This document shows, in pieces, positions 8,282 through 15,368 of a stretch of DNA of 64,000 nt. The DNA lies in assembly GCA_963742725.1 (NCBI GenBank), contig CAVUMX010000001.1:1736001-1800000 (forward strand), written 5' to 3'. Source of the DNA: CAVVAL01 sp963742725. Its GTDB lineage: Bacteria > Actinomycetota > Actinomycetes > Mycobacteriales > Cryptosporangiaceae. The notes beneath the pieces are model-generated. The model ran no database searches. It was not told where the DNA came from and saw only the letters and a list, made by a program, of their open reading frames with translations. Both the position numbers and the translations under genes were made by a program. Numbering within the stretch: the first letter of the stretch is position 1; each line of letters starts with the position of its first letter.

Positions 8282-9570
8282 GTACGCGCCTCCGATATAT
8301 CTGCCGCGACCGCATCTGCGGCTGTCGCCGTGGCGACGTCGAGCTGGAACAGGTCGCGGACCGCCGTGGCGTACCAGTCGCCGCCCGGCGCGCTCGCCAG
8401 TTCCTTCATCCGGACGGTCGGCAGGTGCAGCAGCGTCGACACGACCCGGCGCACGGCCCGCTCGGCCTCGGCACGCGCTGCCGGCTCCAGGCCGGACAGG
8501 CGCTCCAGCTCGGCGGCGACGACCTGGTCGGCGCGGGCGCGCAGCGCGGCCACCGTCGGCGCCACGTCGTTCGACCGCTCCCAGCTCAGGAACGCCTCGA
8601 TCTCCTCGGCGACGATCGCGCGGGCCGCCTCGACGCCGGTGGTGGCCGGGGCGTCGACGAGCGCGGCGCCGAGCTTTTCGATGTCCAGCACCGTGACGCC
8701 GGGCATCGCGTCCACGGCCCGCTCGGTGTCCCGGGGAACGGCAAGATCGAGAATCAGCAGCGGACGGTCGCGCTTCGCGGCCGTGACCACGTCCTGCGTG
8801 ATGACCGGGGTCGACGAGCCGGTGGCCGTGACGACGACGTCCGCCGCGGCGATCGCGGTGGCCAGCGAGTCGGTCGTGATCGCGTTGCCGCCGACGGTCT
8901 CGGCGATGCGGGCCGCGTTGGCCAGCGTCCGGTTGGCGACCGTGATCGTGCCAACGCCCGCGCGGTTCAGCGTCGCGGCGGACAGGGCGCCCATCGAACC
9001 GGCGCCGACCACCAGGGTGGGACGGCCGGCGATGGGGCCGATGACGTCCTCGCCGAGCCGCAGTGCGGCGCTCACGACGGACTGGCCGGCCAGGTCGATC
9101 TCCGTGTCCGTGTGGACCCGCTTGCCGACGCGCAGGGCCTGCTGCATCAGCTCGTGCAGCATCCGGCCAGGGCCGTCGTGCTCCTGGGCGGCGCCGTACG
9201 CGTCCCGGAGCTGGCCGAGGATCTGCGCCTCGCCGACGACCATCGAGTCGAGCCCGGCGGCGACGGTGAACAGGTGCCGGACGGCCTCGTCGGCGTAGTG
9301 GATGTAGAGGTGGTCGGCGAGCGCCGCGAGGGGGACGGACGTCCGGTCGGACAGCCACTCGCCGATCTCGTTCAGGGCACCGTGGAACGCCGAGACGTCT
9401 GCGTAGACCTCCACCCGGTTGCAGGTGGAGAGGATGGCCACCTCGGCGACGTGCTGCCCGGACAGCAGGGTGCGGACCGCGAGCGGCAGGCCGTCGGCCG
9501 AGACCGAGGCGCGCTCCAGCAGCCGGACCGGAGCAGTCCGATGGTTCATCCCAACGACTAGCAGGCTCAT
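8278..9570 (-). CDS. hemA: Glutamyl-tRNA reductase
   Basis: A 430-residue NADPH-dependent reductase converting Glu-tRNA(Glu) to glutamate-1-semialdehyde, the committed step of the C5 pathway. The N-terminus is MSLLVVGMNHRTAPV and the catalytic cysteine is C50 in STCNRVEVYAD. The central NADP domain shows VVGAGSMGALSA. Full length. Its ATG overlaps the rex stop codon (ATGA), so the redox sensor Rex and the first enzyme of haem synthesis are co-translated and presumably co-regulated. Confidence 0.97.
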   Translation of the reverse strand: MSLLVVGMNHRTAPVRLLERASVSADGLPLAVRTLLSGQHVAEVAILSTCNRVEVYADVSAFHGALNEIGEWLSDRTSVPLAALADHLYIHYADEAVRHLFTVAAGLDSMVVGEAQILGQLRDAYGAAQEHDGPGRMLHELMQQALRVGKRVHTDTEIDLAGQSVVSAALRLGEDVIGPIAGRPTLVVGAGSMGALSAATLNRAGVGTITVANRTLANAARIAETVGGNAITTDSLATAIAAADVVVTATGSSTPVITQDVVTAAKRDRPLLILDLAVPRDTERAVDAMPGVTVLDIEKLGAALVDAPATTGVEAARAIVAEEIEAFLSWERSNDVAPTVAALRARADQVVAAELERLSGLEPAARAEAERAVRRVVSTLLHLPTVRMKELASAPGGDWYATAVRDLFQLDVATATAADAVAADISEART

Positions 9571-10310
9571 CGGTTTACCGCCTCACGTGCGTCCGGATCG
9601 CCCTGCGCGCCACCGGGCAACCGGGTGAGCGACGCCGCGCCGTGCTGCGCCGCTTTGCGGTGCTCGTGGAACGAGAGGATCTGCAGCTCGATGGAGAGAT
9701 CCACCTTCCTTACGTCCACACCGTCCGGCACGTTCAGTACGCACGGGGCGAAGTTCAGGATGCTGGTCACTCCGGCACCTACGAGCTGGTCGCACACATC
9801 CTGGGCGGCCTCCGCCGGGGTGGCAATCACCCCAATGGAAATCCGTTCGACCGCGACGACGTCGTCGATCTCGCTGATGTGACGCACAGTGAGGCCGGCG
9901 ATGGGTTCGCCGACCCGGGCGGGGTCGGCGTCCAGCAGCGCGGCGATCCGGAAGCCGCGGGAGCTGAAACCGGCATATCCGGCAAGCGCGTGGCCGAGGT
10001 TACCGACGCCGACCAGGGCGACCGTCCACCGCTGGGTGAGGCCGAGCGCGCGGGAGATCTGGTCGATGAGCAGCGCCACGTCGTAGCCGACACCGCGCGT
10101 TCCGTACGAGCCCAGGTGCGAGAGGTCCTTGCGGAGCTTCGCCGAGTTGACGCCGGCCGCGTGGGCCAGTTCCTCCGACGAGACCGTGTCCGCGCCGCCG
10201 TCACCGAGAGTGTGCAAGGCCCGCAGATAGACCGGCAGCCGCGCGACGGTCGCCTCCGGGATGCCGCGGTCGCGGCTGGAGGTCCGTGCGCTGGGGCGCT
10301 GGTCGCTCAT
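9567..10310 (-). CDS. rex: Redox-sensing transcriptional repressor Rex
   Basis: A 247-residue NAD+/NADH-responsive repressor. The N-terminal winged helix includes SAKLRKDLSHLGSYGTRGVGY, a hallmark Rex segment, and the Rossmann domain carries VALVGVGNLGHAL. The ATG follows AGGAG; longer in-frame extensions lack a ribosome site. It heads the rex-hemA-hemC-hemD operon. A Rex-type operator lies about 105 bp upstream of the start, within a candidate promoter, implying autoregulation and NADH control of haem synthesis, as described for Streptomyces. Confidence 0.96.
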   Translation of the reverse strand: MSDQRPSARTSSRDRGIPEATVARLPVYLRALHTLGDGGADTVSSEELAHAAGVNSAKLRKDLSHLGSYGTRGVGYDVALLIDQISRALGLTQRWTVALVGVGNLGHALAGYAGFSSRGFRIAALLDADPARVGEPIAGLTVRHISEIDDVVAVERISIGVIATPAEAAQDVCDQLVGAGVTSILNFAPCVLNVPDGVDVRKVDLSIELQILSFHEHRKAAQHGAASLTRLPGGAQGDPDAREAVNR

Positions 10311-10399
10311 CGGGCTCCTGTCGGTACCAGGGGCTGGCAGGGTGCGTCGGGCCCCGGATCGCACCCCGGGGCGACGCTGTGCTATCCACCGGGCTGACT

Positions 10400-10440
10400 T
10401 CGCCACGGTACCGCTTGTGAACGTCTGCACAAAGTTGGCG
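10400..10440 (-). promoter_or_regulatory. Rex operator overlapping the rex-hem promoter
   Basis: TTGTGAACGTCTGCACAA at 10415-10432 fits the Rex box TTGTG-N8-CACAA. On the minus strand a sigma-A-like promoter, TTGTGC-16 nt-TACCGT, overlaps it: the box spans the -35 element and much of the spacer. Bound Rex should therefore block RNA polymerase. Confidence 0.78.
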
Positions 10441-10488
10441 AGATGCTGGTCTCACACAGGCGTGGCAGGGCTCACAGACTGGACCGGT

Positions 10489-10920
10489 CTAGCGGACGAT
10501 CAGCAGTGGCGTTTCCTCGTGGCGCAACAACCAGCTGCTGACGGAGCCCTCGGCGATGCGGTGCAGCCGGGCGCCCACCCCACTGCCGCGGGTGCTCACG
10601 ACCAGCATCGACGCGCGCAGGGCCTGGACGGTCAGGTGCAGTTCCTCGGCGGGATCGCCGTCCCTGGCCACGAACCGCCACCGCACGTAGCAGCCCTCGA
10701 CGACCTCTTCCGCCAGCCGGCGGACCTGGGCTTCGAGCTCGTCAGCCAGCGCGAACGGGTCCTGGTCGACGATCGGGATCGTGGACGGCATCGGCCGGCG
10801 CCGGACGTGCACCACGACCAGATCGGTCCGGGACCGGCTCGCCAGGCCCGCCGCGTAGCTGAGCGCGCGCCCGCTCGCCTCGGAGCCGTCCACACCGACC
10901 ACGATCGGCCCGACATCCAC
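10489..10920 (-). CDS. Universal stress protein (UspA family)
   Basis: A 143-residue single-domain USP. It begins VDVGPIVVGVDGSEASGRAL, with the conserved strand and aspartate, and has the C-terminal nucleotide-binding STRGSGVGARLHRIAEGSVS (G-2x-G-9x-G-S). The function of individual USPs is rarely known; ATP binding and a dormancy or stress role are typical. The GTG start is apparently leaderless: TACGCT lies six bases upstream. Longer in-frame extensions look non-coding. Confidence 0.85.
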   Translation of the reverse strand: MDVGPIVVGVDGSEASGRALSYAAGLASRSRTDLVVVHVRRRPMPSTIPIVDQDPFALADELEAQVRRLAEEVVEGCYVRWRFVARDGDPAEELHLTVQALRASMLVVSTRGSGVGARLHRIAEGSVSSWLLRHEETPLLIVR

Positions 10921-10926
10921 GCCGCG

Positions 10927-10932
10927 AGCGTA
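10927..10932 (-). promoter_or_regulatory. -10 element of the leaderless usp gene
   Basis: TACGCT on the minus strand, with exactly six bases between it and the GTG start codon, so the transcript probably begins at the start codon. Confidence 0.5.
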
Positions 10933-10984
10933 GCGGCGCGGCCACGCTCCGCGCGCACTATTGAAGCGACGCCCGCCGGTCCGG

Positions 10985-11377
10985 TCAGGCAGGCGCGTGA
11001 ACGGGAAGCCCAACGCCTGCCGCTGCCGACGCCAGGCGCTGGTCATACGTGACGAACGCGGTCAGGCCGTCTTCGAGCGCCGTGGCGCTGGCGAGATGGA
11101 TCGCATCGAGGCTGCGCAGCGCACCGCTGCCGACCTGGCCCGCGTCGTCCAGCAGCGGGTCGACGAGCGGCATCTGGTCGATCCGGTCGAGAGCCGCTAT
11201 CGCCGCGGCGCGCGCGGCCGCCCCATGGCCGCGGACCGCACGGATCACTTCGACGCGCGCGAGAGCCGACGTGACCGGCAGCTCCGAAGGACGGGCCCGA
11301 AGGTAATCGCGGAGAGCCGGGGATTCGGCCTCCGCCACGACCAGCTTCACGATCGCGCAGGAGTCCAGGTAGATCAC
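10985..11377 (-). CDS. PIN-domain ribonuclease toxin (VapC type)
   Basis: A 130-residue PIN domain predicted to be a Mg-dependent endoribonuclease toxin. Acidic residues expected in the active site are visible: D in VIYLDSCAIVKL, E in ARVEVIRA, D in SLDAIHLA and D in TYDQRL. The GTG start lies one base after the antitoxin stop (TGAGGTG), the usual antitoxin-first arrangement. The RNA target is unknown. Confidence 0.87.
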   Translation of the reverse strand: MIYLDSCAIVKLVVAEAESPALRDYLRARPSELPVTSALARVEVIRAVRGHGAAARAAAIAALDRIDQMPLVDPLLDDAGQVGSGALRSLDAIHLASATALEDGLTAFVTYDQRLASAAAGVGLPVHAPA

Positions 11378-11378
11378 C

Positions 11379-11651
11379 TCAGCGCTCGTCCTCGCGCATG
11401 CGCGCCAGCACCGCCGAAGGTGGCTCGGCACCTTCCGGCAGGGGCAGAGGCTCGATGTCGAGCAACCCGCCTTCTCCCTTCCGGAGCAGTCCGCGCTCTT
11501 CCAGCGCTTCCCGCACGAGCGTCTGGCGATCCGGCGGGGAGAGCACGGCCACGAGCTTGCCCCGCTCCGTGATCTCGATCCGCTCGCCGGCCTTCACCAG
11601 AGTGAGGTACCGACTGGCGTTCTGACGTAGCTCACGGACACCGATCTTCAT
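11379..11651 (-). CDS. Phd/YefM-family antitoxin
   Basis: A 90-residue antitoxin starting MKIGVRELRQNASRYLTLV, a typical Phd/YefM DNA-binding fold, followed by GERIEITERGKLVAVLSP. The C-terminal half is acidic and proline-rich and probably wraps the PIN toxin encoded next. It should repress its own operon together with the toxin; an inverted repeat lies about 20 bp upstream of the start. Confidence 0.88.
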   Translation of the reverse strand: MKIGVRELRQNASRYLTLVKAGERIEITERGKLVAVLSPPDRQTLVREALEERGLLRKGEGGLLDIEPLPLPEGAEPPSAVLARMREDER

Positions 11652-11670
11652 GCCTCAAGGCTAACGAGAA

Positions 11671-11699
11671 GTGCTACATGACTCAATGGTTCGTAGCAC
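11671..11699 (-). promoter_or_regulatory. Candidate operator of the toxin-antitoxin operon
   Basis: Inverted repeat GTGCTAC (11671-11677) and GTAGCAC (11693-11699) separated by 15 nt, just upstream of the antitoxin ATG. The position fits autorepression by the Phd/YefM-PIN complex, though it also reaches the 3' end of the next gene. Confidence 0.45.
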
Positions 11700-11700
11700 C

Positions 11701-12330
11701 TCAGGCCGCGGCGAGGGCCACCGCGTCGGCGAGGGAGTCGACCACCGGGACGCCGGCCGCAGACAGGGCCGCGCTCGCGTAGAAGCCGCCGGTGTGCAGG
11801 ATCGCCCGGGCGCCGACGTGCTGGGCGGCCCAGGCGTCGTCGATGCTGTCGCCGATCACGACCACGTCACCCGGGTCGACGTCGAGCGCCGCCAGGTGCC
11901 GGACCAGGTGTTCCGCCTTGTGCCCGCCGTTCGGCCCGACCCGCCCGTCCACCCGGGCGAAGTGCCGGGCCACACCGAGCTGCTCGACCAGCGGGACCAG
12001 CGCCTCGTGGTGCCACATGGACAGCAGCGACTGGGTACCGCTCCAGCCGGCGAGCAGCGTCTCGGCGCCCTCCGCCAGGCCGCACGTGACCATCTCGATC
12101 TCGTACTGCGCGTGGAACGCCGCGTCGAGCTTCTGCCACTCGCCGTCGAGGAGGGGACGGCCCAGCAGCCGCTCGTAGAAGACAGGGATGGGCATCGTCG
12201 ACAGCTCGCGGTACCGCTCGCGGCTGACGGGCGGCAGCCCGTGCGCGACGAAGCTCGCGCTGGTCGCGGCCACGACCGCGTCGACGTCGTGGAAGAGAGT
12301 CCCGTTCCAGTCCCAGACCAGGTGCGTCAT
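11701..12330 (-). CDS. HAD-superfamily hydrolase, phosphoglycolate phosphatase-like
   Basis: A 209-residue HAD protein with motif I LVWDWNGTLFHD, motif III lysine in GGHKAEHL and motif IV VVVIGDSIDDAWAA. In motif I the second acidic residue (DxDGT) is Asn: DWNGT. This recurs in an actinobacterial subfamily as I recall, but it removes the usual general acid/base, so phosphatase activity is uncertain. The ATG is leaderless-like: TACCGT sits six bases upstream. Confidence 0.8.
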   Translation of the reverse strand: MTHLVWDWNGTLFHDVDAVVAATSASFVAHGLPPVSRERYRELSTMPIPVFYERLLGRPLLDGEWQKLDAAFHAQYEIEMVTCGLAEGAETLLAGWSGTQSLLSMWHHEALVPLVEQLGVARHFARVDGRVGPNGGHKAEHLVRHLAALDVDPGDVVVIGDSIDDAWAAQHVGARAILHTGGFYASAALSAAGVPVVDSLADAVALAAA

Positions 12331-12350
12331 GCATCCACGGTAACCAGAAC

Positions 12351-12590
12351 CTACGACAAGCCCAGGTCGCGCACGAGCCGGTCTTCCTCCACGCGCCAGT
12401 ACCCGTGCTCCTTGCCGTCGAGCAGGATGACGGGCACCCGATCGCCGTACTCATAGGCCAGATCGGCCGAGGTGTCCACGTCGACCTCGGTCCAGGACTC
12501 GCCGCTGGCCGTCGACACCCGCCGCATCGCCTCCCGCGCGGCCTCGCACAGGTGGCAGTCGACGCGCGTCAGGAGCGTGAGCCTAGACAC
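12351..12590 (-). CDS. Glutaredoxin-like thiol-disulfide protein
   Basis: A 79-residue thioredoxin-fold protein (DUF836/glutaredoxin type) with the redox motif VDCHLC near residue 10, RVPVILLDG holding the cis-Pro, and a C-terminal WRVEEDRLVRDLG. The GTG start overlaps the upstream acyl-CoA ligase stop by eight bases, so they form an operon. In a mycothiol-using organism it could reduce protein or mycothiol disulfides (inference). Confidence 0.8.
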   Translation of the reverse strand: MSRLTLLTRVDCHLCEAAREAMRRVSTASGESWTEVDVDTSADLAYEYGDRVPVILLDGKEHGYWRVEEDRLVRDLGLS

Positions 12591-14139
12591 CGGACGGGTC
12601 CAGCCCCCGCCGCGCCGCCAGCCGCAACCGTCCCTTGCTGACCTTGCCGGTCGCCGAGTGCGGCAACGCCGTGACGAACTCGACGGTCGCCGGGCACTTG
12701 AACCGGGCGAGCGCACGTTCGCAGTGCGCGATCACGTCCTCGGCCGAGAGCTGTTCGCCGGGCACCGTCACCACGTACGCCTTGACCGTCTCGCCCGTGT
12801 ACGGATGGGGCACGCCGATGACGGCCGTCTCCGCGATCGCCGGATGGGCGAGCAGGACATCCTCGACCTCGCGCGGGTACACGTTGAAGCCGCTGACGAG
12901 GATCAGCTCCTTGATGCGGTCGACCAGGAACAGGTCGCCGTCCTCGTCCGCGTACGCGACATCGCCGGTACGCCACCAGCCGTCCTCGTCGGGCCCGTCG
13001 CGCCCGTCCGGCCAGTAGCCGGAAAAGAGATTGGCGCCGCGTACGGCGATCTCGCCCGGGTCTTCCGTCGAGTGGACGTCCTCGTCGTCGTCATCGCCGA
13101 CGTCCTCACCGGTGGCCACGTCGACCAGCCGGAGTTCGACGCCGGGGATCGGCCGTCCGATGGAGCCTGCTTTGGGTTCCTGGCTCATCAACGTGCTCGT
13201 GAGGACGGGCGCGGTCTCGGTGAGGCCGTACCCCTCGAACACGTACTGGCCGGTGGCCTGGCGGAGCCGGTCCTGGGTGTCGGCGGGCAGCTGGTCGGCG
13301 CCGCAGATCGCCACCCGGACGTTCCCGAACGACTCGGCGAAGTCCGGCAGCAGCGACCACGCGACATACATCGGGGGCGCGCCGGGCACGTTGGTGACGC
13401 CGTGCTGGGCGATGAGCCCGAGCGTGCTGACCGGGTCGAACCGCTCGGCGAGGACCGCCGTGCAGCCCTCCCACAGCACCTGCCCGAGCCCGGGGTTGAG
13501 GCCGTACACGTGGAAGAGTGGCAGGACGAGCAGTACGACGTCGTCCGGGTGGAGGACGGTCGGCTCGATGCGGCTGCACTGTTCGAGGTTCGCGAGGACG
13601 GCCCGGTGCGACAGCATCGCGCCCTTCGGCCGCCCCGACGTGCCGGACGTGTAGATGAGCAGCGCCAGGTCCTCGTCGCCCCGCGCGGTCGTGACCGGCT
13701 CGGTCTGGCCACCGGCCAGGGCGCCGGGCGCGAGCGTGTGCACGAGCGCCGGCAGCTCCGACCGGACCTTCTCGACCTCGGCCAGCACGCTGCTCCCCGC
13801 GACGACCGCGACCGCGCCCGAGTCGCCGAGGACGTGAGCCAGCTCGCGACCGGTGTACCCGGGATTGACCGGCACCACGACCAGCCCCGCGCGGAGAGCG
13901 GCGAGATAGACGACCGGGAAGTCGAGGCCGTTCGGCAGCGCCAGCGCCAGGCGCTCGCCCTCGCCGATGCCCCGATTTCGCAGTTGGGCCGCTACCTGAT
14001 CTACCCTGCTGTCCAGCTCCGCCCAGGTGAGGACGGTGTCACGAAAGATCAGTGCCCGACCGGACCCGCCGCGCGCAGCGGCGCGGCGCACCAGATCCGC
14101 GATGTTCCGGACCGGATCGGAGACAGCGATGTCGTCCAC
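12583..14139 (-). CDS. Acyl-CoA synthetase (AMP-forming, FadD/MenE-like)
   Basis: A 518-residue member of the ANL superfamily that activates a carboxylic acid with ATP and couples it to CoA. The P-loop motif is LIYTSGTSGRPKGAML, followed by GYGLTETAP, and by DGWWRTGDVAYADEDG with VDRIKELILVSGFNVYPRE in the mobile C-terminal domain; the late lysine is in SATGKVSKG. GGAGG lies 4 nt before the chosen GTG; an ATG at 14160 is possible. Substrate is probably a medium/long-chain fatty acid, which sequence alone cannot settle. Confidence 0.88.
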   Translation of the reverse strand: MDDIAVSDPVRNIADLVRRAAARGGSGRALIFRDTVLTWAELDSRVDQVAAQLRNRGIGEGERLALALPNGLDFPVVYLAALRAGLVVVPVNPGYTGRELAHVLGDSGAVAVVAGSSVLAEVEKVRSELPALVHTLAPGALAGGQTEPVTTARGDEDLALLIYTSGTSGRPKGAMLSHRAVLANLEQCSRIEPTVLHPDDVVLLVLPLFHVYGLNPGLGQVLWEGCTAVLAERFDPVSTLGLIAQHGVTNVPGAPPMYVAWSLLPDFAESFGNVRVAICGADQLPADTQDRLRQATGQYVFEGYGLTETAPVLTSTLMSQEPKAGSIGRPIPGVELRLVDVATGEDVGDDDDEDVHSTEDPGEIAVRGANLFSGYWPDGRDGPDEDGWWRTGDVAYADEDGDLFLVDRIKELILVSGFNVYPREVEDVLLAHPAIAETAVIGVPHPYTGETVKAYVVTVPGEQLSAEDVIAHCERALARFKCPATVEFVTALPHSATGKVSKGRLRLAARRGLDPSGV

Positions 14140-14322
14140 AGGACCTCCACGGCTCACCAATCGGCGAGTCTGTCACAACGGCGGTTTGCTCGCGCGATCG
14201 GCGGGCACAGTGCATGCTGCTTGGTGGGCAGCGTGACCTCAGGACGGGCGTTGGTGTACGCGAAATTTGAGACGTTTTTTCCGCAATGTGACCGCACCCC
14301 TGGCGCGATCACCGGAGACACG

Positions 14323-14328
14323 TATGAT
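14323..14328 (+). promoter_or_regulatory. Candidate -10 element for bldN
   Basis: TATGAT, 95 bp upstream of the bldN start, is the best -10 hexamer in the 283-bp divergent spacer. No good -35 lies 16-18 nt upstream, suggesting an activator or a non-standard sigma factor. Confidence 0.35.
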
Positions 14329-14396
14329 CTCACCGTTATCTCCCGTGCACCGGGTGTAACCACCTCTGCTCAAGGAGCGAGCAAAGAGTTGACCAC

Positions 14397-14426
14397 GTGA
14401 ACGCGCGCACCAAGGAGATCCCGTGA
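14397..14426 (+). CDS. Nine-codon leader ORF overlapping the bldN start
   Basis: GTG start, encoding nine residues VNARTKEIP, with TGA overlapping the bldN GTG (GTGA). It contains the AAGGAG ribosome site of bldN inside its coding sequence, so translating it would cover or remodel that site. Whether it is translated is unknown. Confidence 0.3.
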   Translation: MNARTKEIP

Positions 14427-15229
14427 ACGCCGGCGCAGCGGACGCTGCCGACCTGGCGGGCATCCGGTTAACACTCCGGCTCGGGCTCGCGGAACTCGCC
14501 CACGTGGTCTGGTCCGAACGCCTCTCCCCTCGCCCCTCGCCGCGCCCCCGGCCCCGGCCCCGCCCGATCGGCGGGCTGCACGCGGCCCCCACCGCCGACG
14601 CCGAGACCGCGGTCCTTCCCGCGGTGTCCGGCGGCCCCGCGAGCCACCGCGACCCTGACGACCCGGAACCCGGCGACGTCTGGACGATCGTGCGGCGCGC
14701 GCAGGACGGCGACCCGGACGCGTTCGGTGAGATCTACGACCGGTACATCGACACGGTGTTCAAGTACATCTACTTCCGGGTCGGGTCCCGCCCGCTCGCC
14801 GAGGACCTGACCAGCGAGACGTTCCTGCGCGCCCTGCGGCGCATCGGCAGCGTCAGCTGGCAGGGTCGCGACCTCGGCGCGTGGCTCGTCACGATCGCCC
14901 GGAACCTCATCGCCGACCACTACAAGTCGGGCAAGTACCGGCTCGAGGTGGCGACCGCCGACATGCTGGACGCCGACCAGGAAGACCACGGTCCGGACGG
15001 CAGCCCGGAGGCGGCGGTGCTCGAGCGGCTGACCAACGTCACGCTGCTGGAAGCGGTCAAGAAACTGAACCCGGAGCAGCAGGAATGCATCGTCCTGCGG
15101 TTCCTCCAGGGCCTCTCCGTCACCGAGACTGCGCAGGCCATGGGCAAGAACGAGGGTGCGATCAAGGCCCTCCAGTACCGGGCCGTCAGATCGCTCGGCC
15201 GCCTCCTGCCGGAGGGGTTCACACCATGA
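14423..15229 (+). CDS. bldN: ECF sigma factor, sigma-BldN type
   Basis: A 268-residue sigma factor of the developmental BldN family. About 85 N-terminal residues form a basic, Pro/Arg-rich extension that matches the pro-sequence known in Streptomyces BldN. Region 2 spans AFGEIYDRYIDTVFKYIYF...LTSETFLRALRRI (about 100-145) and region 4 starts LNPEQQECIVLRFLQGLSV with AIKALQYRAVRSLGRLL at the end. GTG follows AAGGAG. It is followed by a DUF5667 anti-sigma gene, the diagnostic rsbN arrangement. In Streptomyces it drives bldM and chaplin/rodlin genes for aerial hyphae. Confidence 0.92.
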   Translation: MNAGAADAADLAGIRLTLRLGLAELAHVVWSERLSPRPSPRPRPRPRPIGGLHAAPTADAETAVLPAVSGGPASHRDPDDPEPGDVWTIVRRAQDGDPDAFGEIYDRYIDTVFKYIYFRVGSRPLAEDLTSETFLRALRRIGSVSWQGRDLGAWLVTIARNLIADHYKSGKYRLEVATADMLDADQEDHGPDGSPEAAVLERLTNVTLLEAVKKLNPEQQECIVLRFLQGLSVTETAQAMGKNEGAIKALQYRAVRSLGRLLPEGFTP

Positions 15230-15287
15230 CTCCGGTTCTGACCAGTAGCGACGTGATGGTTGCCACGTCAACAGTCCGGTACCTAGC

Positions 15288-15316
15288 CGTAACCAAGGGT
15301 GCCCTTCGCGCGTTGT
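15288..15316 (+). promoter_or_regulatory. Sigma-BldN-like promoter upstream of rsbN
   Basis: CGTAAC (15288-15293), a 17-nt spacer, then CGTTGT (15311-15316). This fits the Streptomyces sigma-BldN consensus CGTAAC-N16/17-CGTTGA except for the last base, and sits about 53 bp before rsbN. A self-limiting loop is implied: BldN activates its own anti-sigma factor. Confidence 0.7.
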
Positions 15317-15368
15317 CTCCGTTGCCGGCACGACAACATCGGGGACATGGAGAAGGGGGGTGCGTACC

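Noticed and set aside
14285..14315. Possible BldD site upstream of bldN (GTGAC...GATCACC)
   Set aside because: The gap between half-sites is about 17 nt and the first base of the consensus AGTGA is not met; too weak to report.
12472..14400. Plus-strand 642-codon frame over the acyl-CoA ligase
   Set aside because: Antisense shadow; the ligase carries all ANL motifs on the other strand.
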